Below are positions 48,461-60,759 of a stretch of DNA of 64,000 nucleotides, piece after piece. Position 1 is the stretch's first letter. Every line of letters starts with the position of its first letter. The notes under the pieces are model-generated. The model was given only the letters and a program-made list of their open reading frames with translations, was not told the DNA's origin and did no database searches. This DNA is from Cymbidium sinense (lineage: Eukaryota; Streptophyta; Magnoliopsida; Asparagales; Orchidaceae), in the NCBI GenBank assembly GCA_021442155.1, contig CM038217.1, positions 150,047,834-150,111,833 of the forward strand, given 5' to 3'. Made by a program: the position numbers and the translations under genes.

Positions 48461-50028
48461 GCGACTTTAAATATCTCGATTAATCGATTTTTTACGTAGC
48501 TTGATCGGCTACGGGCTGCTTTTCTCTCCACTTTGACCAACTCTGGAGTTCTACACTATACATTCTTCATACGGGTGAATCTGGGTGGTGGTATTATTGT
48601 AAAAAAGCTTCGATCATAGGAATATGATCTTTAAAATTCTATCCCAAAACACGTAGTCACCGACAAATCTTACAGTTCTTCGATTGTCAATCAATCGAGG
48701 ATGAAAAGGCGTACTTAAGTGTAGCGTGTGCCTCTCAATTAATGTCAGAGATCTAATCTGTCAGGACGATCACTTTTACGTGAAGTCTTACAATTTCTTT
48801 AACATATAATCGGACAATTTATCAAGGTAAATACGTTTAAGAAATGAGGCGACTTTCGATCATCAATCTTATCGCGACTTTTGCTGAATCCAGGAAATCC
48901 ATGTAATCAATTCGCGATTTCTTACTCGTTATAGGTACGTAACAATCAGCGGGTCTTTGATGCTCGAACTTTAATAATCGACAAATCAGCGTTTAGACAT
49001 ATTCGGTATGTCTTTCTTGTCTGCACCAAAATCTTTTTAAATCTTTTTTTGACTACGGATGAATAGTATATCTGATGGCTCGCTAAAATTTCTTGTCTTG
49101 AGCGTCACCAGTATAATGTGAATCTTAGAATAATACCTGCACCATGTAAAATTCGCCCATTGTCACGGATTTGTTCGATGAATTCGATATCGCGATCAGT
49201 TTACGTGCGCTTTGATTACATCGAATAAAGTTGATTGTTATCGATTGAGATAAATCTGCGGTATCTTGAATCTTCTCATTTGTAGGCGCAATTCTCAATC
49301 GGCTCGACGAGTAATAATTGGCATTTCTGAACTGCGACTTAATCAGTACATTATTAAACTTTGCAGACAATCTTGAATATCAAATCGTAATCTTTAATAA
49401 ACTCTTCATGCTGTCTTAGATTAGGTTCTTTTGTGTAAAGATATATTTAAGACTCGATGATCAGTAAAATTCATTTTCATCTGAGTAATGTCCAAATTTA
49501 AAGCAAAAATCATGCTAATCTCGGGATAATTTCTTTCTTTAGGCAACTTTAATTATCTGCGTAAAGATTCTTACGTTACGCGTTAAAAACACAGCGCTTT
49601 TAAAGATCGTGTAAATATTTGGAATCCTCGGTCGATGGAATAGTAAGCGGGGCGGTGGTCGAATCTTTTGATTCTTCTTCTTCATTCGGTTAAGTGAAAT
49701 TTGATATCGCTTTCCGATAAATTAGATAGAGGCGTTGCGATATGAGAAAATCTCTTAAACTTCAATAACTTAGCTTAAAAGCTGACTTACGTAACGCTTG
49801 CGGACATTCTAAATTAACTTTTCTTTTGAGGATCAGCGGCATGATAATGTGACGCAGAAATCGTTATTCAAAATTCACATTTTGAAAATTTGGCATATAA
49901 TTGATTTTGTCTTATGATTAAGCAATCGCCGAGATGATTTGCGTCTTTCTTTCGGTTTAGAATAAATCGAAATATCGTCGATAAAGATGATATGGCCCGT
50001 CGCCGAGGCTTGAAAACGATTCATTAAA

Positions 50029-50289
50029 TTAAAATTTGCGAGTTAAACCAAATGGCATAAGAAATTCAATGTCATACAGTTCCAAAAGTTTTAAAACATC
50101 GGCATCTTTAACTTCTAACACGATGATATCAGGATCTCGAATCAGGAAAATACGGTGAAACCACTCCGATTGATCAAATAAATCATCGATCCTCGGTAGT
50201 GGATACTTGTTCTTGATTGTCACTTTATTTAACTCACATGTCAACCCTGATGCATAGACCATCCTTTTCTTAACAAATATCTGGTGCAC
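50029..50289 (-). pseudogene. Reverse transcriptase remnant (Tekay-like)
   Basis: The open piece reads FVKKRMVYASGLTCELNKVT, then IKNKYPLPRIDDLFDQ and, after an unrelated-looking middle, FLMPFGLT. It matches the RT palm entry region of gypsy elements. The segment between Q and FLMPFG is garbled by frame changes, and the YxDD box was not found intact. Confidence 0.85.
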
Positions 50290-51149
50290 TCGCGGTGAGT
50301 TCTTTGGGAATAAATCCTTTGTCTGTCAATTCTGCGACACTTCAATTCTGCAATTCTTTAGGGGCCATCACGGAGATTTATGTATAGAAGTTGTACCGGG
50401 TTGTACATCGACTCCACTTCACTTGTTGGTGGCAACCACGGTAATTCCTCGAAACACATCGGAAATTGCGGAATGTTTTAACACCTCCTCTTATTCAACA
50501 CCAATTTGGTAGAAATACATTTGCTTCTTAAATATTTACTCACTTTTAATCAGAAGACCGGCATTCTTATCGCAGAAAAATAAAATGATTTTCAGCATAC
50601 AAATTTCACTCTCCTCTTCCGGCATTCAATTGTTGCAAAATATTTGATCAATAGTCAGTATAGCGTCAAAATGTCGATTGGTAAGATAATTAGTTACGTA
50701 GGAAAGTGTTTATCTTGAATGTTAATGTCAACATTTCTGTTGTATTTTATCGCGGAAGGCATTGCATTCAATCTGGATGAAATAAATAGCATCAAGCAGT
50801 ATGGCGGAAAAGAATCGAAATGAGCGAATCTGGCCGAATCAACGAGCGAATGATCACGAAATTTTAAGCATACGACGACTTCATTTGATTCCCTTCTTGG
50901 GTGATAGCAAAACTTTGGCTTTTGGAGGGTTGGTTTTAGTTCGAAGTTTCTCCTTTTCTTGAATTGAAGGTTTCCCAAAATTGTGTGTTACGGCTTCGCG
51001 GCTTCAAAATTTTCTTTGTTGACCTGTCACGATAATTGTATGATTTTATGTCCTTCCGAATGGCGTCGGTTCTTGCGATGTCCAACACCATCAGCATCTC
51101 GATCCGTATACATTGACCAAAATGTCTTTCCACTTATCCGCGAATAGGT

Positions 51150-51700
51150 TTCTCGATTGAATTTGTTTCATTTAAATTTCTTCTTTTTGGGCAAATCTTC
51201 TTTCAAAGCTTTTGCGTTTGCTTTTGTAAATCCATTGTTCTTGGAAAAATTCAACTCATTTTCAATTCTTTTCTTTTCAGCTTCCGATGTCGAAGGGCTA
51301 ATGCCCTTAATTGATCTCAGCGCCAGAAATCTGACATTTTCTTTTCATGTCTTGATATAATGTGGAGCGTATCCCAGAAAGAAGTGAATTGAACTTCATA
51401 TTGCATTATAGTTTTGGATTGAGTTAGATTGAAAAATTTGTCTTGTAAAAGCGGTCGGTGATGGAGGAATAAACCAATCTTTGAATACTTTTGACAAATT
51501 CATCCCATTAATGATGGTATGGGTCAAATCTTTCACTGTGTTGAGCACGCCACTTTTATACAAAGTAGTGGTCTTACTTCTTACGTTTTCGGGCAAATCA
51601 TCCCATCAAAATTTTTCCAATTTTAAGCGGTCAATCTTCCTTATAGGATCAGCGGCTCCGCTTGAATCTTTGGTGGTTTGAGCGTTTGAAAGATCGCCGA
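51150..51700 (-). pseudogene. Gag-like remnant
   Basis: Weak matches only: a Lys-rich stretch at about 51180-51310 on the - strand and a tail with LALRSIKGISP resembling the RFxxGLRPEI motif of gypsy gag. The assignment rests mainly on position between RT and the 5' LTR. Confidence 0.45.
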
Positions 51701-52046
51701 ATGTTGATCACGAACCATACTCGGATCGTGCGGTTGAAGATTTTTCCATAGATCTTGGCTTATCAACACGGAAATCAGCGAACTACCCTTCGATTCATCG
51801 GTCTACCTTCACCACTTTCTGGTTGTATTTCACTCTGTTAGAATTATCTTGACACGAGTTCGAGTCTGCATTTAGTCAGAGGTGACCCTAACACTTTTAC
51901 GGCATTTCTTGAGCAAATTAAATTATAAAAGTATTTATATGATACATATTTAATATATAAATTGCAATTCACGGCCATCATTCAGAATATATAAATCATG
52001 CTTATTCTTGCTCGTTAATCTTTTTTGCTCTGTTATCCACCTTATT

Positions 52047-52057
52047 GCTCGATACCA
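52047..52057 (-). other. Possible primer-binding site
   Basis: On the - strand it reads TGGTATCGAGC, close to the initiator-Met tRNA primer site (TGGTATCAGAGC). It lies at the inner edge of the right LTR, as required for the - strand element. Confidence 0.55.
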
Positions 52058-52058
52058 C

Positions 52059-53753
52059 TTTACGTCACACCAGGATGACCCCTTATCTTGGGGTCGGTCG
52101 AGATATGAATAGGATATTTCGATTAGGCGAGATTCGCGTTAGCGTTGACACTTGTCTTCTTGCGGAGAGTGAAAAATTTATCTAATCAATCGTCATTGAA
52201 TTTGTAATTCATTATCTTCTTAACTTAATTATCCATGATTCTTTGGGCGTGAAATCTTTAAGTTTGTAAATAAATCTGAGCTTAAAAATTTAATTTGTAT
52301 GTCAAAAGCAAACTACGAAATTATCTGATTCAAACAAAGCAGTAACCTATTTCGTCTTAATTTTGTAGCATCGTAAAATTTAAAGGCTTGGTGAGACAGA
52401 ATCTTTAAAAAACAATCTGAGCGGTAGAACTGATATGTATGCGTGTAAATCATAAAATTGGTAAGCGCGTGTAGTAATGTAACGATATCTTGAAATGATA
52501 TCTTTGTAGGTCTTTGTAGAAATGTATGTAAATATAGCGTCGATATGTTGTAGGTAATATCTTTGTAGCATCTTTGCGTGATGTCGAGGTAATTTTCATT
52601 AAATCATTTCGGTTCTGGTTACATGTCGAATCGTTTTAGAAATGTCGTTTATAATTGCGTAGGTTTTGACAATAGGGGTGTCGGGTCGGCTAAAAAAAAT
52701 GTAGGTAAAGGCGGTAGGGCAATCTTCTACATCGTCGCACGGCAGGTTAGACTGCGACTGACCTCAAAATGTCAGTCGGGGATATTAAGATCACTGTCGC
52801 GGCTCGTCTCGAGCTTTTCTTTTATCTGCTAGATTCGCATGCTATAGCGTATCGATTTTCACGGACGTTTCACTTGTTTATCGCATTCTTTGCATTAACG
52901 TGTTTTCAAACGTTTATATCTTGCGATGAAATCGTATCTTGTAGCGTCTATAATCGTTATAAATCGATGTCTATCTTGGGTCAGTAATAAGCGTTTGTTT
53001 ACGTATAATATGAATATCATATAATCGTTCGTCTGATTTATCTGAAAGTGGTAGAAGCGATTGGCATCACGTAAGAATAAGCGAATTTAAATTAGCGATT
53101 ATGTCTCAGCGGGTCGATTAATGGATGTCTTAACTCGATTATCAGTCTGTGACGCATAATGAAATAAGCTCTTCAAATCTTGTCACGTCTGACTCATAAA
53201 TGAAGCTGTAGCTAGCAGCCGTCTTCTGAAATTGATATCTGTAAGAACTTCTTTGAGGTCTGACTCTGTAACTGATGATAAACTAGATTAACAAGCTTGT
53301 CGATCATCCGTTTAATCTGATGGTCATTCTTTGAAGGGAAATTTACAAGTCACTGGATTTTAGGTCCAGCCGAGGCAGAAATCCAAGCGAACGATCGGTT
53401 CCCCCAGACATGGAATCGGTTCGCGAGTTCATGGGACTACTGGTTCCGGCCAGGTTCTGGCGTCCGGAAGGGGTTAAGGCCTGAGCGCTCTGGGTCCCTG
53501 GTGAAGAACTACTGATCGATCTGCAGTTCTGTGAGGAGCAATCAATCCAGGTCGAAGGAAGGAAGGAGGAGAAGAACCACAGTGGAAGGAAGTGAAATAA
53601 ATGAGCAATTTTCCTTTCGTCGATCCTAGCCATCAGCGTCGAAGCGTTAATCGTTAGATTCATGCTTAGTAGATCTTCTGATGAAGTCTTCTGATAACGA
53701 CAGGTTAATTAGCTTAAACAAAATTAATTAGGAATTAAATTAATGGATATTAC
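52059..53753 (-). repeat. 5' LTR of the - strand Tekay-like element
   Basis: About 1.7 kb if the primer-binding site marks its inner edge. The outer 1.07 kb repeats 46870-48028. On the - strand it begins GTAATATCCATTAATTTAAT at 53753, lacking the first T. It directly abuts resumed LINE sequence at 53754. It is unusually rich in CG-containing short words compared with surrounding DNA. Confidence 0.65.
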
Positions 53754-53988
53754 GTCTCCTTATTAGATGGTTTGGCCGTAAAGTCGGCCAGATGGATGAT
53801 TAGGAGAGTAGATTAGATTGTCTTATGTTAAGAAAGGTAGAGTAGACCAAAAGACTTGGTTAAGATGTATAAAATTGATCTTAGTATACTTGAATTCAAT
53901 GAGAATTTGACACATAATAGGACCAATGGAGCGAAGGATTCATGTAGACCCACTAGTGGGATTAAGGCTTGTTGTTGTTGTTGTTGTA
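53754..53988 (+). mobile_element. RTE-type LINE, 3' end, separated from 42150-44702
   Basis: Continues the broken LINE: GTCTCCTTATTAGATGG corresponds to gtcgccttagatgg at 41132 in the other copy, then ttaggagagtagatt, agacttggttaagatgtata, gattaaggc and a TTG repeat (53969-53987). About 25 bp present in the other copy at this point are missing across the break. Confidence 0.85.
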
Positions 53989-54394
53989 TAGTGTATTTGA
54001 AATACTTTGTGATTGTTTTGATGGATGTAAATCAAATTTAAGAATTTATTTTTTATTGTTTGGTTTTACTAGAAGTAAAATTAATGTAATTCTTAAAAGT
54101 GGTCCTTGGCTATATAGAAGCGGCGGCGTGGCGGTTGTGATCGGATCTTTGAGAGGGTGGTGACAAGCGGTGATAAGCGTGGCGAGTGGGCAGCGGTGCA
54201 ATTTATTTAATGATGTAAATGAAAACCGTCCAAATTAATCAAAATTCTTTTTCACTAGATTTGAGTTAAATGTTTAAAAAGAAATATATTGGAATTTTAT
54301 ATTACATTCCTTTTTCAACCAACCAAACATCAAAAAAAATTTTAACTGCATTTAAAATGCTATGCATTTCTTTTTCAACCAACCAAATAACTCT
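53989..54394. mobile_element. Right part of the Tourist-like element
   Basis: Ends TTCAACCAACCAAATAACTCT, the reverse complement of the left terminus at 42072, followed by TAA (54395-54397). A similar terminus is also present internally at about 54308-54332 (ttcaaccaaccaaacatc), so this half may itself contain a second terminus. The G-rich stretch 54118-54196 is inside it. Confidence 0.7.
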
Positions 54395-54397
54395 TAA

Positions 54398-57300
54398 ATG
54401 GTAAGTTACCTAACAAAATCAAGATTTATTTTTCTCTTACATCTTCATACTCAGATTTGTTAAATCCAAAAATAGCTTGTTGTATGCATCTAAATATTCT
54501 TGCAATGATGTTATTTTCATGTAGAGCATGAATAATTGTTACTTTAAATGGAGATGATTGATAAGTAATTTCGTCATGTAGATCGATTTAAACTTTTCCA
54601 CATCTCTTATGTAATGCTCATATCTATTATATTATGATGAATCTCCTCTCCCAACCTAAGATGATTGAATTAAGGTTTTTTTAATTCATCTTTGCCTTTT
54701 TGTCATTTATGCTAGTTAAGAAATTCTCCCATTTAAAGATTTAAACAAATGCTTTATGGGTAAAGATCATTTTATCTTCACTTTTAAGATGTTGAAATCA
54801 TTATTCTTATTAAATTTCTCAAATCCATAGTTGGTAATGCTAGCAAAATGTTTTGATAATGCCATCTCATAAGTCCAACTGGTTACTTTGACATTAGTTT
54901 GTTGTGACAAAAGTGCCTAAAACAACTCACTTTCTTGTTCATTCACTTTAATCCCATTGGTGATGAATTCTCTTCTCCACAATAATTTAAGCTCATGCAT
55001 GCTCAAGGAATAAATAGTATTTATTTATTTACTAAAATTGTTTATATACTCGTATGCTATTTGATATAACACTTAATGTTTTTAGTTATAATCCAATATT
55101 TGTTGTATTTAATAAACATTTTATAATCGATATAACCATCGTTAGTTTAGCAATAAAACATGATTTGAAGGAGTAAAATATAAGTAATTTGCATGAGATC
55201 AATTCTTGCTATAAAATGATTATTTTTAAGTTAAGAAATTTATGTAGCAATTAAGCACGATAAAACTATGTACTCCACATGATATTTTACTATGATCATT
55301 TAATAATTTATATGAAATGTATTACAATAATTGAATATTCAAGGCTTGATTGATAATCTTTTAAATATCTAAAGAGCTTATTAGAAGCATTGAGAGTAGC
55401 GCCTTCAATATAAATGGTTGTATTTATCTATTAATAAATAAATGTCATTTACCTCAAAGCAAACAACACGCTTATTGAGATTTAAACAATCACTCAAGAT
55501 GAAAAATTAACTCAAAAATCCTATATATTAATAATCCTAAATCAATTAAATAGACAAACATTAGTACTAAGAATCGGCCACTAATAAGATAGGTGCAATC
55601 TAATTCACATAAATTATGCCAATGTCAATCCAAATTAATTGTAATTATCATGGAATGAAACCAGTAATATTAAATTTAATCACATTCATCTTAAAATTTA
55701 TCAACAAGAGCCTAAATTTAAGATTAATAGTATCTTTTATAAATTTCTATTTTGGAGCTTTTAGGAAGGGGAGAAGAAGAATACATCACCTACAAACTCT
55801 CCAACATTTGACGAAAAACCCAATGAGCGATTGCGAAGAAAAATGGCTTTGTTGAGAGGGTTCATGTTGAAAAGAAAAACTTTGAAATAAACGGATGCAA
55901 ATTCTTTGGTTATTGACTAAAACAGATGAAATGAGATTTATGATGTTGGATTGAGGACTTAAAATGGAAGGCTTGAGCAATTGGACTGGTGAATAAGGAG
56001 GAAGGTTTGCAGCTGAGAGATTCTTGGTTGAGAATGATTGAGATTAGAGTGTTTCTTGCAAGAAGGTCAGAGAGAAAGAAGGCACAAGATGGTCACTCGC
56101 CTAAGGAAGATGATGACTTATTATATGGTCACTCAAAGGAAGGAACCAAGAAGCTCTAATTAAAGTGACCGTGAAATCCCTATGCTGATTGCGAGTTGAG
56201 GCGACAAAGGGTTTCATGGGAACGAGAGGAACAATGAGTAGCTTGTGGAGTTGCTTGCAGCGTTTGGTCTATTCGGCTACTATTTGCCTTCAATTTGATA
56301 CAATAAATGATAGTGGTAGGAGGCCTTTTTAGTGGGATTGGTAGCTGGAAGTGACAATAAGCATTTAGTTTATATGTGAGGATGTGATGTGGAGCTTATT
56401 GTATGAAGGTGAGGGTGAGATTTGATGAAAAGATAGTCAAGAGTACTCCACATTTTGTCTAATTTGGGTGGTTTTGAAATTCCTCTTTTGAAATCGGTTT
56501 AAAGTGGTTTAAATGAAGTAAATGATGGTGGAGAGTTGGCTTAGGATGCAAACTTATAATATGAGGTTGTTGGCAGAGATTGATAGAGTTTTAGGTCTTA
56601 TAGTGTATTGGGGAACAAGACTGAGTAATTGCCTACTAAGGTTTGGCTTATACCCATAAGGGAGGATTTAGAATGGTTTTGAAAACATGGGTGGTGGATG
56701 GATGGTCTTAAATGATGCTTAGGATGTGGATAAGATTGTGATGATGATTTGAAAGAGTTGGAAGTAATAATTAAAACACCAGAAGATTAAGCCAATCTTA
56801 TCAAGGAAGGGCTAAGTTAGGCAAAATATGACTAACACAAAGAGAGGAGTATTTCTTCACCAAAGCTAACATTTTACAATGCACTTCAATTATCCTATAT
56901 ACGCATTGCAAGGCCTTTAACCTTCCACGCTATAAGACAAAATAACAAAAAACGGAGGAAAAATGGGGTGGTCGATCATAAGACAAGGAGTCTTAAAATC
57001 TCCATGCAAATGTATAACTTGAATTTTTTTTCTATGGGCGTTTGTAACTGTGCCTTTGATTGCTTGGGCTAGAGATTTAGACACAGTTCTTGTGTTTTTT
57101 TCTTCCTTGGGATCGGGCTTTAGTTATGACTCTTGTGATTTGATTTGTAGTTTGATTTGATTTATCCATGATCTGCTACATCAATAAATCTTCCTTCTTT
57201 TTCATATTGTACAATAACAGTAGCCATGCTCATGATTACCAATTGTTTAAGAGTATATATTACATTATATTATTTACATTGTTCTTTCTTAAAATCAGAT

Positions 57301-57890
57301 GAGGATTGTAGGACACCTTTATTTTAAATCTCGCAGTCCACCTCATTCTTATAATTCTTTAACCCAGTATCTTGAATATTATGGAACTAGTTTTCGGATC
57401 AGGCTAATGAGTTATGCATATCACGGCTTTCATTTGGTGTCTTATAATCTACTTAACTTGTTTGTCACCCAAATTAAATATTATAATTTTTGTATACTAA
57501 AAATTGGACATCCATTTTTTCAGTTTTATAAAACACATTCTGTAGTAGTAACTCAGCTGCTTCAAAACTATTGTTTGCATTTTATTCATCTTCATGCACA
57601 GTTTGTACTTTACTGTTTAGAGAGATGCTTTATATGCATCGTCAACATGGATTTGCAGACTCATAAATGAAGTGTCATGTAGTTGTAGTGGTGGTTTACA
57701 TTTTGTAGAGTTAGGTTGTCACCTGATGAAAAGAATGTTTTTAGCATACTTTTTATTTTTATTTCTCAAATGACAAGATTTACATCAAATCATCTTGCAT
57801 CTTGATTAGAATAATGGTTTCATATTCATTGAACCTGCTTACTTTACCTTCAACTTAAAATTCTAGTGTTCTGCGCTAGAAAACCTTATA
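54398..57890. other. No gene or element recognised
   Basis: AT-rich DNA. The longest Met-start frame (57299-57670, 123 codons) has no family signature and no coding-like neighbours. Confidence 0.5.
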
Positions 57891-57899
57891 CGTGTGTGG

Positions 57900-58440
57900 G
57901 CTCCGAAAATTCGTCACCGATCTCTCTGCGTGAAGAGAGTGATTAAAATATCGGTCAAACTTTCAGAAGGTAGATAGAATAGTAGATAAGACACTACCCA
58001 GAGATTTCGCCCTCATTTTCGTGAGGACTTTAGATCTGGTTTTAGGTTTTCTATAGCGCAGATATCTTCCCAATCCGAGAGAGCACTTTTGATTAAGGTG
58101 GATGAATCTAAATAGCATGCATTATAATAATAGCGATCAAGTTTAAATATTATGAGATTTATTATTTTAATTTAAAGCTTTTGTTTGGTGAACGGCGATC
58201 AAGATCCCATGGTTCATCTTCGTCGTGTTCCATTCACTTAGGTAGAATAATTCAACCCCACCAAAAGGATCCTTATCAACAACTATGGGTTACGTCGTCC
58301 AAGATATTCTTATAGACCTGTAGTGGAGTTTGTATAAAGGGATAAATATAAGTCGACCTTATCTAACATAAGTTTTTTTGCTTAATCAAATACATTTTAT
58401 AATTCTCAACTCAAAGAGCAAAGCTATTGGGAAACATACG
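57900..58440 (-). repeat. Inverted relic related to the LTR-like DNA at about 27 kb
   Basis: The reverse complement of about 57945-58080 reads like 27240-27335: agtcctca, aatgag, gaaatctctgg.tagtgtctt and ctactat occur in the same order. Farther right similarity is weak (about 58100-58190 versus 27110-27180). Confidence 0.5.
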
Positions 58441-58654
58441 AGCTGCAGTCGTGATCGTAATTTAGTGGTGTCATATCTCGAACCAGGCCAGTCGCAATTT
58501 ATATGGTGTCACTTAGTGGCAAAATCATAATAGAGACGGGCAACGCCCATCGATTAAAATTATTATTTGAGAAAATAGTTATGTATTTGATTTAACATCG
58601 ACTCTTTGTGAACAAAAATTTTCTTATTTTGCCACCCCTGACAAATAGTTGCGG

Positions 58655-59066
58655 ATGAGTGCATGAATTTTAATTTTAAATTTAAATAATTAATTTCATT
58701 TGATTTATATATTTTAATTTGAACATATGATTATTTTGTAATTGATTTGAATTTGAATATATAATCATTAATCATTTAAACCTTAATAATGATAGCCTTT
58801 TGATCATATGGTGTTGTTGGCTAGTAGACTTTGTCAACTCTACCTGTTTTCTTATAGAAGATCGGATGGATGGATTTTAACTTTGAATTTAAATAATTAA
58901 TTTCATTTGATTTATATATTTTAATTTGAACATATGATTATTTTGTAATTGATTTGAATTTGAATATGTAATCATTAATCATTTAAACCTTAATAATGAT
59001 AGCATTTTGATCATATGGCTATTGTTGGCTAATAGATCTTGTCAACTCTATTTGTTTCTTTGCAGA
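58655..59066. repeat. 207-bp tandem duplication
   Basis: Unit 1 (58655-58861) and unit 2 (58862-59066) are nearly identical over about 170 bp: tttaaataattaatttcatt, gaacatatgattattttgta, aaccttaataatgatagc and tttgatcatatgg. The high identity means this is a recent event compared with the rest of the window. Confidence 0.88.
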
Positions 59067-59553
59067 GGATTGGGTCTAAATTTATTGCTTCTACATTTAT
59101 AATCCTCTAAATCTTGTCAACTCTAGTTTGAGCATAAAGGATTGGGTTTGAGATTTTCCTCTTTGGAGCTTGAACTTGAGAAGTGCCAATGGATTTATCC
59201 ATTTGTAATTATATAATGTTTATCGATTTTAAATTATAAATCATTTATTTTTAAGTTTTAATCCCAAGATCCAACCGATTCACCGCAGATCTCAAACACT
59301 AAGTTTGTATTTGTAACATATGTTGTGGCACATGCGGTTGATTAATTGATTTTGGGATAATTGTAGGTATCTGTTCATTTATTTTGCACATAACTTGCAT
59401 ATTCCCTAAGTGTTTGATTTAGTGAACACTTCAACACACACGAGTATCTGTTCTTTAAAGATGATGTATGAATATTAAGATGTCAAAGTTTAATTATATT
59501 AGATGTGACACACATATCAAATTGTAAGTATGGGTTTTCGATACCCAAAAATT
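59067..59553. other. No feature recognised
   Basis: AT-rich, non-coding. Some words (agtatctgttctttaaagatg) hint at a decayed unit of the next array. Confidence 0.4.
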
Positions 59554-59835
59554 ATAAGTCAAGTGTAGCTCTGTTTTGTAAGATGTGAGAATTTTTATTC
59601 ATTCAAACGCTTGCTAAAAATCAAGTGAAACTCTGTCTTATGAAATATGAGTTTAGTTTCCTTAAGTACTTGTCTTAAATCAGGTATATATATGTCATAG
59701 AGGATACAAAATATTTATTATAAATCAAGTGCAGATCTGTTTTGAAAGATGCAAGCTTGATTCTTTCTAAACTTGTTAAGTCAAGTGTGTATCTGTCTTT
59801 GAAGGATATGAATATGATCCTTTCGAATACTTGCA
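59554..59835. repeat. Diverged tandem array, about 57-bp unit, five copies
   Basis: Units begin near 59554, 59615, 59674, 59720 and 59777. Each has an AAATCAAGTG-like start, CTCTGT/ATCTGT, and a GAAAGATGTGAA-like middle. Spacing is 46-61 bp. Confidence 0.65.
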
Positions 59836-60706
59836 TGAATTTAATAGTTAAGAAAAACATTTATAAAGTAAGCATGAGTTCATTTAACTTGATATTGTTA
59901 TTCAAATTGAATGGAATGTAATAACTATTTGAATATCACAATGGATCATTCTATTAAACATTTGGCACAAAATCCAAAAACTATGAACTCACATGTAAAA
60001 ATGATTCATGATTTATGCTTGGATTTTATTTTTTTGAATATTTGTATAAATCATAAGACATTAAACTTAAATGTAAGATTGATCATAAGCATGTCAAAAT
60101 AAATTAAAACCATTAAAAATTGGGTTTGGGTTGATTTTCGGGTCGTTGAAGAAATTGACGAAAATTTCTAATGGGTTGCTGACCCTCCAAAAATTGACGA
60201 TGAAAAAATTGACTAAATCAAATCGGTTCATGCTTTCAGTCAATTTTAAAATGTCGATTGAAATTTTTATTTTCAAACCAAATTGTCAACTTTATTGTGT
60301 TGGTAAATAGAAGACACATAATAAGCATATATAGAATTTCATTCATTTAAATGCTTAAATAAGTCTTAAAGCAAATATTCATTTTTTATATCAACATTTA
60401 TTGTGTATCTCTTTCATATTCATGTTCATTACTAAGATATCAAATCATATCTTCTGCTTATGAACAAATTATCAAATCATTTATGATTTAGATTTCATTC
60501 AACTTGAACCTTTTTGATTGAATCAATTGATTAATATTTTCATGAATGGTTTGAGTTTTGATTCACTTCCCTTTCGTGGCATGTCAAGTTTAAAAGTACG
60601 GTTGAAATCATATCAAATTCAAGCTCTTTATTGATTTATTGTTGAAAATTTTGACAGCCTTTCGGCGTCATCCCCGCATAAGGAGCAATTTCGGGAGACT
60701 AGGCTT
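59836..60706. other. No feature recognised
   Basis: AT-rich non-coding sequence. A tract with repeated aaattgacga words is at 60150-60210. Confidence 0.4.
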
Positions 60707-60759
60707 CCTACCACACCAAGAAAGGCGTGCATGGTAGGTGTCGTGTCTCGTTAGACACG
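60707..60759. repeat. Two consecutive hairpins
   Basis: CCTACCA (60707-60713) pairs with TGGTAGG (60732-60738). CGTGTCT (60742-60748) pairs with AGACACG (60753-60759) around a 4-base loop. The island is GC-rich in AT-rich surroundings. No terminator or RNA family is recognised. Confidence 0.6.

Larger units (their letters stand above)
48029..52058 (-). pseudogene. Tekay/Del-type chromovirus internal region, - strand, decayed
   Basis: Gag-pol remnant on the - strand. Order from high to low coordinate: gag-like (51700-51150), RT (50289-50029), RNase H and integrase (about 49400-48200), then a T/A-rich polypurine-like stretch beside the LTR (aaattttttttaggaaa on the - strand, 48032-48048). Every domain is broken by stops and frameshifts. 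Its lineage is assigned from the KVKPMKGISRFGQGKL and HNAFHISS motifs at the integrase C-terminus and the LTR start TGTAATATCC. Confidence 0.8.

Noticed and set aside
55616..55855. 79-codon frame on the + strand
   Set aside because: No domain or homology recognised. Typical chance frame in AT-rich DNA.
57299..57670. 123-codon frame on the + strand
   Set aside because: It has no family signature, homopolymer-rich composition typical of AT-rich chance frames, and no coding-like context. An AG precedes its ATG, but no exon partner was found.
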